A DNA stretch of 38,861 nucleotides from the NCBI GenBank assembly GCA_016930215.1, contig JAFGHH010000127.1:1-38861 (forward strand). The letters run 5' to 3'. Positions 1 to 8,349 of this stretch are shown here, piece by piece. This DNA comes from Deltaproteobacteria bacterium (lineage in GTDB: Bacteria; Myxococcota_A; Polyangia; DRWM01; JAAZOP01). Both the position numbers and the translations under genes were made by a program. Each line of letters opens with the position of its first letter. Position 1 is the stretch's first letter. The notes under the pieces are model-generated. The model searched no databases and was not told where the DNA came from. It was given only the letters and a program-made list of their open reading frames with translations.

Positions 1-1019
1 CTGCGCACGTGCAGGTGCTGTCCGAGCGCGCACGAGCATCCCTCGCGACGCTCGGTCACGGGGCTGTCCGGGATCGCGGCAATGCGCTCGCCGGCCTCGA
101 ACGCCACGCGGTCGAGCGCCCGTTCCAGCTCGGCGCGCGAGCGGAACATGTGTTCGCCGGTCTCGCGGCCCGAGAGGTACAGCACGCCGAGGGCAATGCG
201 GGTCCCGGGCGGGAGCTGCTTGCGCAACTCGGGCAAGTGCCCGGCCACCTCGTCCACGTGCTGCGGCAGCAGCATCAGGTCGAGGATCGCCTCGCCGCCG
301 GCCCGCGCGACGGCGTGAACCCCGGCCAGCGCCCCTTCGAACCGGTCGGCGCCCGAGACCGCGTCGCAGATCTCCTTCGTCGGCCCGGCCAGGCTGATGC
401 GAAGCTGCGCCCCGCGCCGGGTCAGCGCCCCGGCCCGCGCGGCCAGCGCCGGGTCGGTCCCGAGCGGCATGCCGTTGGTGAAGATCGTGAGCTGGAGATC
501 GAGATCCACGGTGCGCTCGCAGAGGTCGATCGCCCAGGGGAGCAGGAACGGCTCGCCCCCCAGCACCGCGACGCGCGCCCGGGGCCCCAGGTCGCGCCGG
601 ACGGCCTCGACGATCGCCGTGTAGCGCTCGAGCGGCAGCTCCGGCGCACGGGCGTGACCCGAGTTGGTGCAGCAGTAGCGGCAGGCGATGTTGCAGGCGT
701 TGGTCAGCTGCAGCTGGACCGACGGCGACTCGGGCGGCGCCGCGCGCGGCGGGCCGAAGAACCCGTGACGCTCCAGCGCCTCGAGCAGCGGCGGCGCGAG
801 CGTCGAGAGGGGCGTCTCGCCGGCCAGCACGCTCCGCACGGCGGCCACGTGGGCCGCGGGCACCCGGCAGAACACCGCGTGCCCGCGCGAAACCAGCAGC
901 TCGCCCTCGCCCAGCGGCAGCCAGGCGCAGTCCGCGGGCAACGCGCGCGGCCGGACGTCCTTCCCCGATCCGTCGATCTTCGTCTCGACCCGCCTCGTCG
1001 TCTCCGGAACCGCTGCCAC
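1..1019 (-). CDS. Radical SAM/SPASM domain enzyme (3' end beyond window)
   Basis: The reading frame starts at GTG 1019 with GGGAGG five bases upstream and runs off the window at base 1 (339 codons seen). The first ~95 residues form a small domain resembling the PqqD-like/RiPP-recognition fold that often precedes peptide-modifying radical SAM enzymes. Then comes the Fe-S motif CNIACRYC (Cys109, 113, 116), a GGEP SAM-binding motif, and at the cut end GCSCALGQHLHVR, which looks like the start of a SPASM auxiliary-cluster domain. Such enzymes usually modify ribosomal peptides or proteins by radical chemistry. No precursor peptide gene is visible, but the downstream side is missing. The upstream same-strand neighbour is a lipoprotein 117 bp away. 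The radical SAM call is secure; peptide maturation is inferred from architecture, and an anaerobic sulfatase-maturase-like role is possible. Confidence 0.85.
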   Translation of the reverse strand, partial: MAAVPETTRRVETKIDGSGKDVRPRALPADCAWLPLGEGELLVSRGHAVFCRVPAAHVAAVRSVLAGETPLSTLAPPLLEALERHGFFGPPRAAPPESPSVQLQLTNACNIACRYCCTNSGHARAPELPLERYTAIVEAVRRDLGPRARVAVLGGEPFLLPWAIDLCERTVDLDLQLTIFTNGMPLGTDPALAARAGALTRRGAQLRISLAGPTKEICDAVSGADRFEGALAGVHAVARAGGEAILDLMLLPQHVDEVAGHLPELRKQLPPGTRIALGVLYLSGRETGEHMFRSRAELERALDRVAFEAGERIAAIPDSPVTERREGCSCALGQHLHVR

Positions 1020-1136
1020 GGCATCCTCCCGTCCGGCCCGCGACGATACACGGACCGCGGACCGCTGTCAGCCCCGTGGGACCCCGCTCGACCCGGCGGC
1101 CTTGGCCGCACCCCGCCCCGTCGGCCGCTCGTCCTC

Positions 1137-2093
1137 CTAGGGGACCACGCCGGCGCCCGGCGAGATCAGCTCGAACAGGTGGTGGTCCAGGTCCTCGCCG
1201 CCGCCGCCCGGCTCGAGGTCGATGCGGCCGTCGGCGTTCACGCGCCGGCGCTCGAGGACGACGTGCACCTGCGCGCGGGTGGCGGGGCGCCGGAGGGCGG
1301 CGAAGCAGGCACCGAGCGGCTTGTCGATCACGGCGGTGCCGCGGTCGGGCGGCTCGAGCGGTACGACGCAGTGGAGGCCGCGGCAGGCGGTCTCCGGGAA
1401 GCCGGGGATGCCCACGGCGATCCGCACGACGGGCGCGGTGCCGGGGAGCGGCAGGACGCGGTGGGCCAGCTCCAGGTGCAGCACCGGGCCCTCGCACCCC
1501 GCCGTGGCGGCGGCTGCCTCGACCGTCAGCTCGCCCTCGGCCCGCGGCTTCTCCCGACCGGCCTCGCGCAGCCGCAGCGGGACACGGGCGAGCCGGGCAC
1601 AGGCCTCGGCCAGCGACTTCTCGGTGCTGGCCTGCACGAGCCGCGGCGCGCCCGCCGGCAGGAGCTCCCGGACCTCGAAACGCACCGTCGGCGGCCAATG
1701 GATCGGCGCGGTCTCGACGAGCTGGTCCATCGGGTAGCGCAGCTCGACCGGATACAGCTCGACGCTGGTGTCCACCGGCGTGCTGCACGCCTCGTCCAGG
1801 CACAGCCAGTCGAGGCCGCCGGCGTCGTGGCCGAGGGCCGGCGCGGCGAACGCGGGGCCCAACTCGTAGCGGTTCCCGCCGAGCGCCCCGATCACCTCGA
1901 CGCGCAGGTCGGCGACCAGCATCGGCCGGAGGCCGTCGAAATAGACGTCGACCGCGCGGGCCTTGATCGTCCCGTGGGCGGGCGGGCGCCGCATGCGCTG
2001 GCAGCCGGCGGCGGCGAGCAGCGCCGGCGCGAGCAGGGCCCAGGCCGGGAGCCGCGCTCCCGGCGTCCGGGCGTCTTGTGCACGGGCAGCCAT
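1137..2093 (-). CDS. Hypothetical lipoprotein, 318 aa
   Basis: The protein has an N-terminal hydrophobic stretch ending in LLAAAGC (Cys31), a plausible lipobox, after an unusually long n-region of about 18 residues. I recognise no domain in the mature part. It is rich in beta-type sequence and contains several Cys that could pair in the periplasm (LCLDEACS, CRGLHC, AACEG-like positions). The ATG at 2093 has no clear ribosome-binding site, so a shorter start cannot be excluded. It precedes the radical SAM/SPASM gene on the same strand and is divergent from the outer-membrane protein gene, with only 33 bp between start codons, so any promoters must overlap or lie inside the opposite gene. A role with the radical SAM enzyme is possible but unsupported. 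Confidence 0.7.
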   Translation of the reverse strand: MAARAQDARTPGARLPAWALLAPALLAAAGCQRMRRPPAHGTIKARAVDVYFDGLRPMLVADLRVEVIGALGGNRYELGPAFAAPALGHDAGGLDWLCLDEACSTPVDTSVELYPVELRYPMDQLVETAPIHWPPTVRFEVRELLPAGAPRLVQASTEKSLAEACARLARVPLRLREAGREKPRAEGELTVEAAAATAGCEGPVLHLELAHRVLPLPGTAPVVRIAVGIPGFPETACRGLHCVVPLEPPDRGTAVIDKPLGACFAALRRPATRAQVHVVLERRRVNADGRIDLEPGGGGEDLDHHLFELISPGAGVVP

Positions 2094-2126
2094 CTGTGTT
2101 CATCATCGGGCCGCAGGAGCGACCCG

Positions 2127-2711
2127 ATGCAGCGCCACCCTACCATTCTCCCCGCCGCAATGCTTGCCCTGGCCGCCGCCTCCGCCGTGCCCGCCGCGGC
2201 CCGGGCCGCGCGGGCCTCGTGGATCGTGGAGGAGGACCAGCGCCACGACGACTTCGGCCTGACGGCCGTGGGCGGCTGGTACCTGACGGGCTTCGGCGCC
2301 GAGGCGCGGGTGACGTTCCCGATCGTGCCGGACGGGGCGATCGAGTACCTCAACGAGTCGTTCGCGCTGGAGCTGGGCGTCGGCTACCAGTTCTACCTGG
2401 ACGACTCGGGCAACTTCCACCGCGTCGGCTTCCCGGTGCTCGTGCGCTGGGACTTCCACCTCACCACGCTGTGGACCGTCTACGGGGCGCTGGGCGTCGC
2501 CGCGGGCCTGCCGCTCGGCCGCGCCAACCCGTCGGTGTTCTGGTACCACGGCTACGTCTGGCCGATCGCCGCGGTCGGCGCGTTCCTGCACCTGGGGGAC
2601 GTGTTCTCGCTGCGGTTCGAGGCGGGGTCGCTGGGCGTGCTGGCCGGGGTCCACTTCTCGTTCGGCGGGTCGGACCCGGCACCGGCGGCGGAGCCCGCCG
2701 GCCCGGCGTGA
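2127..2711 (+). CDS. Small outer-membrane beta-barrel protein, 194 aa
   Basis: The start ATG 2127 follows AGGAG at the right distance; the frame stays open far upstream, but that part is antisense to real genes. A Sec signal peptide covers roughly residues 1-28 (Ala-rich core, AARA-type cleavage). The mature protein consists of short amphipathic beta segments with aromatic residues near strand ends (for example GWYLTGF, GVGYQFYL, VRWDFHL), ending in GVHFSFGG, consistent with an 8-10 strand barrel of the OmpW/OmpX size class. A short Pro/Ala tail follows. The family cannot be fixed from sequence alone. It is followed 22 bp later by the DUF2284 gene and is probably co-transcribed with it. Confidence 0.75.
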   Translation: MQRHPTILPAAMLALAAASAVPAAARAARASWIVEEDQRHDDFGLTAVGGWYLTGFGAEARVTFPIVPDGAIEYLNESFALELGVGYQFYLDDSGNFHRVGFPVLVRWDFHLTTLWTVYGALGVAAGLPLGRANPSVFWYHGYVWPIAAVGAFLHLGDVFSLRFEAGSLGVLAGVHFSFGGSDPAPAAEPAGPA

Positions 2712-2733
2712 GCCGCCGGAAGGGAGGAGCAGG

Positions 2734-3264
2734 ATGCCGCACGCACGCCGCACCGCGAAGCCGCCGAGCCTCGCCGCCTGGATCCGCCGCGCCCGCGAGC
2801 TGGGCGCCCTGGGCGCCCGGATCGTCCGGCCGCGCTCCGTCGTCTGCGCGGAGTGGGTGCGGATGAAGTGCGAGTACGGCTGCGACGGCTTCGGGTCCTG
2901 CCGCACCTGCCCACCCCACTCGCCGACCCCGGAGCGGACCCGTCGGGTTCTCGACGGCTACCGCCGCCTGCTGCTGGTCCACGTGCGCCACGGCAAGGCC
3001 GTCACGCCGCTGGTCGTGCGGCTCGAGCGGGAGCTGTTCCTGGCCGGGTTCCACCAGGCGTTCGGCTGGGGCGCCGGGCCCTGCCGGCTCTGCCGGACCT
3101 GCGATTTCGACGCGCCGTGCCGCCATGCCGAGCAGGCGCGGCCGGCGATGGAAGCCTGCGGGATCGACGTCTACTCCACGGCCCGGAACGCGGGCTTCCC
3201 GATCGCCGTCGTGCGCACGCAGGCCGACCCGCGGAACTACTACGGCCTGCTCGGCATCGATTGA
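2734..3264 (+). CDS. DUF2284-type predicted metal-binding protein
   Basis: A 176-residue soluble protein with a Cys-rich pattern typical of DUF2284: CEYGC and CRTCPPHSP in the first third, CRLCRTC in the middle and a further Cys pair after it, ending in the family-like NYYGLLGID. The conserved cysteines suggest an Fe-S cluster or zinc, but the biochemical function of the family is not known to me. A strong GGAGGAG site lies about 6 bases before ATG 2734. It is the second gene of the short plus-strand unit with the outer-membrane protein, and its stop is followed at once by a small hairpin facing the convergent gene. Confidence 0.85.
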   Translation: MPHARRTAKPPSLAAWIRRARELGALGARIVRPRSVVCAEWVRMKCEYGCDGFGSCRTCPPHSPTPERTRRVLDGYRRLLLVHVRHGKAVTPLVVRLERELFLAGFHQAFGWGAGPCRLCRTCDFDAPCRHAEQARPAMEACGIDVYSTARNAGFPIAVVRTQADPRNYYGLLGID

Positions 3265-3281
3265 GGGCCGCGGCGCGGCCC
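3265..3281. terminator. Hairpin between convergent genes
   Basis: A perfect 7-bp inverted repeat (GGGCCGC / GCGGCCC) with a 3-base loop fills the 22-bp gap between two convergent stop codons. There is no T-run on either side, so it would be a weak or Rho-assisted bidirectional terminator. Confidence 0.4.
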
Positions 3282-3286
3282 GCACG

Positions 3287-4471
3287 TCACCCCGCCAGCA
3301 GCCACAGGTCGTACAGGAGCTGGAAGTTGCAGCCGGTACAGTACCAGGTCGCCCGGGCGTCGTTCTCCCAGTGGTGCCACGCCATCCCGTGCCAGTACAG
3401 GTGCGACTCGACGAACGAGAGGATCGCCCGGGCCTCCTCGAGGTAGCGCGGGTCGCCGGTCTCCTCGTCGAGGAAGCGCAGCGCGAGCACCAGGTAGTTC
3501 TGCGACGACAGCGAGACGTAGTCGGGGACGCTCGAGGAATACAGCGAGTGGTACGCGGCGTCGTCGGTGAACGCCAGCCGCAGCGGCTGGATCGCGTCGA
3601 ACAGCGCCTCCGCGCGCGCCAGGTGCGCCGCGTCGCCGGTCAGCCGGTGGGCCAGCGTCCAGACGATCATCAGCGCCACGTTCGGGTACAGGTCCAGCTC
3701 GGGCTCCTCGGGCGCCGCGCGGTAGTACCCGCCGGTCGCGTCCCAGGCCACGCGGTCGATGGCCGCCGCGATCTCCAGCGCCCGCGCCAGCCGCACCTCG
3801 TCCGTGGGGTCGACGACCTCGACGTAGCGCAGCGCCTCGGCCGCCACGATCCCGGTCACCGCCGTCGGCCCGTAGGGCTCGACGTCGAGCATCGGGGCGT
3901 AGAGGTAGTCGCCGAACAGGGCGGCGGTGTCGAGCAGGTATCGCAGGAGGTCGTCGGTCGCCGCCGCCCAGCGCGCGTCCCCGCCCAGCCGGAACGCCTC
4001 GATCAGCCCGATCCCGCCGATCAGCACCTCGGCCGCCCCGGGACCCTCCATCACCTCCAGGAAGTGGCGCACCAGGAACTCCTGGTGCTCGAGCGTCTCC
4101 ACCGCCAGGCCGATCAGCCGCTCGTCGCAGGTGGCGAGCCCGAGCGACAACAGGGCCGGCGGGGCGAAGGCCGTGGCGTCGCCGAAGTCCTCGGCCCAGT
4201 CCCCCTCGTTCACCGGGACCTCCGTCGTCAGCCGCTCGAGGATCGCCGCGTACATCTCGGGGAACGACGGCGAAGCGTCGGACGGCTCGCAGGGGGCGAC
4301 GTCGGCCTCGTCCGGGGCCGCGACGTCGTCCGGAGGCCCGCCGTCGTCCGGGAGCGCGGCATCGTCGACCGGCACGTCGCACGTGCACGGCGCGCAGTCG
4401 GCGGCCGGCGAGCACCCGACGAGCCAGGAGACGAAGGCGAACGGAACGTATGCAGCGGCGGCTCGGGACAT
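3287..4471 (-). CDS. Secreted lipoprotein with six-hairpin (alpha/alpha) glycosidase-like domain
   Basis: The start at ATG 4471 is chosen because GGGGGTG precedes it and the signal peptide then ends in WLVGC (Cys20), a good lipobox; an in-frame upstream start would add 7 residues. After the lipidated Cys comes a Cys pair region and an Asp/Pro/Ala-rich linker to about residue 65. The remaining ~330 residues are mostly helical, with repeated aromatic-rich helix pairs (YLYAPMLDVEPYG, GGYYRA, SSQNYLVLALRFLDEETGD), as in (alpha/alpha)6 toroid glycosidases and YyaL-like proteins. A catalytic residue cannot be assigned. Near the C-terminus YCTGCN has two Cys three apart. It follows the hydrolase gene by 52 bp and may share its transcript. 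The likely location is the outer membrane or cell surface. Confidence 0.7.
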   Translation of the reverse strand: MSRAAAAYVPFAFVSWLVGCSPAADCAPCTCDVPVDDAALPDDGGPPDDVAAPDEADVAPCEPSDASPSFPEMYAAILERLTTEVPVNEGDWAEDFGDATAFAPPALLSLGLATCDERLIGLAVETLEHQEFLVRHFLEVMEGPGAAEVLIGGIGLIEAFRLGGDARWAAATDDLLRYLLDTAALFGDYLYAPMLDVEPYGPTAVTGIVAAEALRYVEVVDPTDEVRLARALEIAAAIDRVAWDATGGYYRAAPEEPELDLYPNVALMIVWTLAHRLTGDAAHLARAEALFDAIQPLRLAFTDDAAYHSLYSSSVPDYVSLSSQNYLVLALRFLDEETGDPRYLEEARAILSFVESHLYWHGMAWHHWENDARATWYCTGCNFQLLYDLWLLAG

Positions 4472-4523
4472 GACGGTCACCCCCTGTTCCACGCACCACG
4501 CCAGCAGGCCGAGGGGCCCGCGC

Positions 4524-5438
4524 TCAACGTCGCAGGTCGGGACCGATGCGGTCGAGGAACTCCCGCAGCCATCCGTTGAGCCGCGCGGGCTGCTCGATCA
4601 GCGCGAAGTGCGTCCCACCCGCCAGCTCGCGGTACTCCGCGCCGGGGATCGCCGCGGCCATCCGCCGCCCTACCGACGGCGGCGTCAGATGGTCGCGCGT
4701 CCCGCAGACGATCAACGACGGGCACCGCACCGTTCCGAGCACGTCGCGCGCGTCGTGCTCCGCCAACGCCAGCATCGTCCGCAGGTAGACCCTCCGGTCG
4801 GTCTCCGCCACCCAGCGCACGTTGCCGTCGAAGACGCTCCGGTCCGCGTCGCGCCCCACGAAGACGCCGGCGGTCAGCACGCGGAAGGCGACCTCGGGCA
4901 CCGTGACCGCCAGATCGAGCAGCCCCTGGGCCAGGTACGGATGGCGCAGCGCGAACGCGAACAGCCCCTCGACCGTCCCCGCCACCGCGTCGGGGAACGC
5001 CCCTCGGAACGGTCGGCCGTCGGCCCCGAGGATCGCGACGAAGCCGGAAACCCGCTCGGGCCGTGCGCGCAACACCTCGAGCGACACCTGAACTCCCATG
5101 CTCCAACCCATGAAAACAGCACGCTCGACATCCATGTAGTCCAGCAACGCGAGTACATCGCACGCCTGACGGGCCATCGAGACGTCGGCGTCCGGATGTC
5201 CGAGGATCGAGGGCCCCATGCCGCGGTAGTCCCAGCAGAGGACGGAGGCGCGGTCGGCGAGCGCGGCGAGTTGGTGAGCCAGGCCCGGCCAGCGGACGCC
5301 GATGCCGTTGGCGAGCACGACGACCTGCGAGCCACGGCCGAAGCGCTGGAAAGGGATCCGGGTGCCGTCGTCGACGGTCAGCTCGCCCTGCTCCACGGGT
5401 TCGACGCCGGGCACGGCCGAGAACGCGATGGTCGCCAC
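4524..5438 (-). CDS. Alpha/beta-hydrolase fold protein
   Basis: A 304-residue alpha/beta hydrolase with the nucleophile elbow GWSMG (Ser113), acid in CGTRDHL (Asp249) and base in GGTHFAL (His277), so the triad is intact. The oxyanion-side motif ANGIG near residue 43 fits the family. The substrate is unknown; it resembles esterase, lactonase or haloperoxidase-like members. The start GTG 5438 is preceded by AGGAGG six bases away. The much longer upstream frame is antisense or off-frame to the outer-membrane barrel gene and is discarded. It lies 23 bp after that gene, which suggests co-transcription. No signal peptide is present, so it is cytoplasmic. Confidence 0.88.
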   Translation of the reverse strand: MATIAFSAVPGVEPVEQGELTVDDGTRIPFQRFGRGSQVVVLANGIGVRWPGLAHQLAALADRASVLCWDYRGMGPSILGHPDADVSMARQACDVLALLDYMDVERAVFMGWSMGVQVSLEVLRARPERVSGFVAILGADGRPFRGAFPDAVAGTVEGLFAFALRHPYLAQGLLDLAVTVPEVAFRVLTAGVFVGRDADRSVFDGNVRWVAETDRRVYLRTMLALAEHDARDVLGTVRCPSLIVCGTRDHLTPPSVGRRMAAAIPGAEYRELAGGTHFALIEQPARLNGWLREFLDRIGPDLRR

Positions 5439-5461
5439 GGAGGTCCTCCTTCTCCGCCCGC

Positions 5462-6853
5462 TCAGTACGACAGGTTGAACGCGAAGTACACGCCGACCGG
5501 GAGGTCCGGGTCGGCGCTGGCGGCGTCGGGCGACCAGGCCACCTCGAGCCGGAAGATGGCGGCGGCGCCCCACAGGTAGAGCACGCCGGCGCCGAAGCCG
5601 TACTTGAAGCCGGGGCCCTTGCCGTCGAGGTCCTGCGAGACGTCCTCCCCGGCCCAGACGCGGCCGCCGTCGAAGAACAGGTCGGCGCCGAGCTGCATCG
5701 GCTTGCCGAACAGGGTGAAGCTCCAGAACATCGAGCGCAGCTCGAACGAGCCGATCAGCTTGTAGCGGCCGGCGTAGCGTCCGGCGGGGACGCCGCGGAT
5801 GCCGTCCTCGCCGCCGGGCAGCTCGGTGGGGAAGAACGCGCCGCCGCGGGACAGCTCGTAGAACGGCGCGTCGAGGAACAAGAGGTCGGCCAGGACGCGG
5901 ACGGCAAGCACGAGTTGGCGGCCGGCGAACGGGAGGTAGTTGCGGGTGTGGGCGTGCAGGCCCAGGTAGCCGAACTCGAACGCGTCGGAGAAGCCGAGCC
6001 CGCCGCGCAGCGAGACCTCGTGATAGAAACCCCGGGTGGGGAAGCACTCGTCGTCGCGGGTGTCCCACAGCAGGCCGGCGGCCGCCAGGACCAGCCCGTG
6101 GTCGGTCGTCCCGCGCAGCAGCGGGTCGCCCCGGGTGGAGCGCAGCTCCATGTCGCTCTGCAGACGGCTGCCGTCGTACGCCTCGGGCATCACGTACCGT
6201 CCGTGCACGCCGGTCATCAGCGACAGGCTCTCGGCGAGGAGGATCCGGGAATTCATGCGCGCCTCGGGGACGTCCAGCAGGTACTGGAACCGGCGGCCGG
6301 GGCGGTCGAGTCCGGGAGGCAGGTCGGCGCGGCTGGCGTTCCCCAGGCCGAACCAGCCGGCGTTGACGGCGCGGCGGTAGACCAGTTGCGGCACCAGCCG
6401 CAGTCGCCCGTCGGCCACGCCCGGGAAGTCCCAGCGCAGGTTGTGGAACTGCTGGGCCACCTCGGGCACACCGTCCTCGCCGCCCTCCGGTACGATGCTG
6501 AGGCTCGTGGTCCCGTCGCCGCGCCAGACGAACGGCCGGACCCCGGGGGCGTTCTGCGCCACGACGCCCGAGGCGCCGAACCAGATGCCGATGTCGGTGT
6601 TCCCGGCGACGAACGGGAACACGCCCCATTCCAGTCCGTCGTCGGCCTCTTCGCCCATCGCCGGCGCGTCCTGCGGCACCTCCGCATCCGGGTCCGGGGG
6701 CAGCGGGGGAAGCGGCAGCGTCAGCCCGTCCGCATCGCGAGCCACCTCGGCGGCGACGGTCGCCGCCTGCTCCTGGCTCGGCTGGGCCGCGACCGACGGT
6801 GCGCCGAGGCTCCCGAGGAGCGCAGCGGTCCCTGCGGCGAGGAGGCGTCGCAC
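5462..6853 (-). CDS. BamA/TamA-like outer-membrane surface antigen protein
   Basis: A 463-residue exported protein. The N-terminus (VRRLLAAGTAALLG...AAQP) is a signal peptide; next come a Pro/Asp-rich linker and about 390 residues of beta-barrel strands. Features of the Omp85 surface-antigen barrel include the LLWDTRDDECFPTRGFYHEVSLRGG segment type (D-T-R-D..P-x-x-G-F), GGEDGIRGVPAGRYAG, FFDGGRVW and a C-terminal strand ending in aromatic Tyr. The VRGF/Y-like lid motif is replaced by IRGVPAGRY. No POTRA domains are present, so it is a short barrel-only member like those in which patatin or metallophosphatase partners are lost. The start GTG 6853 has no good ribosome-binding site; it was chosen for the signal peptide. 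It lies 68 bp after the radical SAM gene. Confidence 0.8.
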   Translation of the reverse strand: MRRLLAAGTAALLGSLGAPSVAAQPSQEQAATVAAEVARDADGLTLPLPPLPPDPDAEVPQDAPAMGEEADDGLEWGVFPFVAGNTDIGIWFGASGVVAQNAPGVRPFVWRGDGTTSLSIVPEGGEDGVPEVAQQFHNLRWDFPGVADGRLRLVPQLVYRRAVNAGWFGLGNASRADLPPGLDRPGRRFQYLLDVPEARMNSRILLAESLSLMTGVHGRYVMPEAYDGSRLQSDMELRSTRGDPLLRGTTDHGLVLAAAGLLWDTRDDECFPTRGFYHEVSLRGGLGFSDAFEFGYLGLHAHTRNYLPFAGRQLVLAVRVLADLLFLDAPFYELSRGGAFFPTELPGGEDGIRGVPAGRYAGRYKLIGSFELRSMFWSFTLFGKPMQLGADLFFDGGRVWAGEDVSQDLDGKGPGFKYGFGAGVLYLWGAAAIFRLEVAWSPDAASADPDLPVGVYFAFNLSY

Positions 6854-6921
6854 GCGCCGATCGTAGCGCAGCGCGCCGCACGAACCCTCATTCCAGGAGG
6901 CGACGGCCGGAAGGCGGGTCT

Positions 6922-8349
6922 TCAACGCACGACGCCCGTCAGCCGTCGCGCCTCGGCCAGGCTCGCGTGCGCCAGCGCGTGCTCCCGCGCGGCGACGCGG
7001 GGCGACCCGAGGTCCAGGCGGGCGAACGACCCGAGTCCGCGGCGTAGTCCGGCCAGCCGCTCGCGCAGCGCCGTCGCCGGCGCGAACGGCACTTCCGCAA
7101 GAGGCGTCCACGGCTTGGGGACCAGGGGTGCCGCCGAGACCGCCAGACGCACGTGGCGCGCCGCCCGTCGCGCCAGCTCGACGAACTCCGCGACGTCCTC
7201 GGCCGTCTCGTCGGGCACGCCGACCATCACGTACAGCTTGAGCGCCTCGAGTCCCGCCGCCCGCGCCGCCTCGGCCAGCGCCTCCACGCGTCGGACCGGC
7301 AGCGGCTTCCCCAGGGCGTCGCGGAGCCGCTCCGAAAGGCCGTCCACGCCCACGGTCAGCTGGCGCGCGCCGCCCCGCACCAGGAGCCGCAGGTGCGCCT
7401 CGGTCAGCGACGCGACCCGCAGGCTCGAGGTCGAGACGGCGATCCCGCGGTCGACCAGCCGCTCGAGCAGCCGCTCCAGCGCCGGGTGGTCCGAGATCCC
7501 CGCGCCGACCAGCCCGGCCCGGGGCGCACCCGCGGGCACCGCCTCCACCACGGTCTCTGCCGCGAACGGCGCGAACGGCCCGCAGCGGTCCCGCCGCAGC
7601 ACGCAGAAGCGGCAGCCGCGCGGACACCCGCGGCACGCCTCGACCAGGAACGACTCGCCGAACGCGCTCGCCTCGGTCACGACCGGCGAGGCCAACGGTC
7701 CCGGTGCCACGGTGTAACGCGACACGGCCGCCGCGTGCCGCTCGGCGAGTACCGCGTCGTCGGGTTGTCCGGCCAGCGCCGTGTTGGGCAGCGCGCCCAG
7801 CGAGTCGAGCAGCTCGCGACGGCCGGCGCCGCGCAGCACGCCGCGGGCCAGCGCGGTCGCCGCCGTCAGCCCCTCGCCAAACACCACGGCATCGGCAAAG
7901 GCGAGCAGCGGGCGCGGGTTGACGAGCGTCAGGGCCCCGCCGGCCACGACGAGCGGGTCGTCGGGGCCGCGCCGGGCGGGGTCCGGCTCCAGCCCGGCGC
8001 GACGCAGCGCCGCCACCGCCTCGACCGCCTCGAGCTCCCAGGCCGCCGACAGGGCGACCAGGCGGTACGAGCGGAGCGGGCGACCCTCCTCGAGCGACTC
8101 AGGCGGGGCGCTGCCGGCAAGCGGCAGGCGGTGCGTCGGCAGTCCCTGCGCCAGCAGCTCGCGCAGCACCGACAGGTAGCCGAGGGAGGCCATCGCGGCG
8201 GGATACGCGCCGGGGAAGGCAAGCGCGGCCGGCGCCTCCGGCTGCGCCGGCGAGACACCGAGCCACCGTTCGCCGGGCGGCAGCCACGGCTGGCCGCGCC
8301 GGCGGGAGGCCGGAGGCTTCGGCGGGCCGGCGAGCAGGCGCCGGCTCAA
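6922..8349 (-). CDS. B12-binding-type radical SAM protein
   Basis: A 475-residue protein. Residues ~40-165 have the degenerate cobalamin-binding-like domain of large uncharacterised radical SAM families: FPGAYPAAMASLGYLSVL, then VVAGGALTLVNPRPLL and VVFGEG. The radical SAM core begins with CRGCPRGCRFC, giving the Fe-S cysteines 242, 246 and 249 with an extra Cys239 three residues before. The barrel strand motifs ISTSSLR-like and GVPDET follow. The start TTG 8349 overlaps the lipB stop by 4 bases (TTGA), which implies translational coupling. No ATG or GTG start keeps the N-terminal domain. The reaction is unknown; related families carry out methyl transfer, cyclisation or sulfur chemistry. Coupling to lipA-lipB suggests a role connected with lipoate or Fe-S/sulfur metabolism, as inference only. 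Confidence 0.8.
   Translation of the reverse strand: MSRRLLAGPPKPPASRRRGQPWLPPGERWLGVSPAQPEAPAALAFPGAYPAAMASLGYLSVLRELLAQGLPTHRLPLAGSAPPESLEEGRPLRSYRLVALSAAWELEAVEAVAALRRAGLEPDPARRGPDDPLVVAGGALTLVNPRPLLAFADAVVFGEGLTAATALARGVLRGAGRRELLDSLGALPNTALAGQPDDAVLAERHAAAVSRYTVAPGPLASPVVTEASAFGESFLVEACRGCPRGCRFCVLRRDRCGPFAPFAAETVVEAVPAGAPRAGLVGAGISDHPALERLLERLVDRGIAVSTSSLRVASLTEAHLRLLVRGGARQLTVGVDGLSERLRDALGKPLPVRRVEALAEAARAAGLEALKLYVMVGVPDETAEDVAEFVELARRAARHVRLAVSAAPLVPKPWTPLAEVPFAPATALRERLAGLRRGLGSFARLDLGSPRVAAREHALAHASLAEARRLTGVVR

Noticed and set aside
1096-1109. GCGGCC-TT-GGCCGC hairpin after the lipoprotein gene
   Set aside because: The loop is only two bases and no T-run follows; such repeats are expected by chance at this GC content.
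9-2126. Long plus-strand open frame joined to the outer-membrane protein
   Set aside because: It is antisense to the radical SAM and lipoprotein genes, is Arg/Gly/Ala-rich without motifs, and arises from scarce stop codons at high GC. The real start is ATG 2127.
6922-8349. Radical SAM gene as EpmB (lysine 2,3-aminomutase)
   Set aside because: It has the B12-type N-terminal domain and lacks PLP-lysine and LAM-type motifs.
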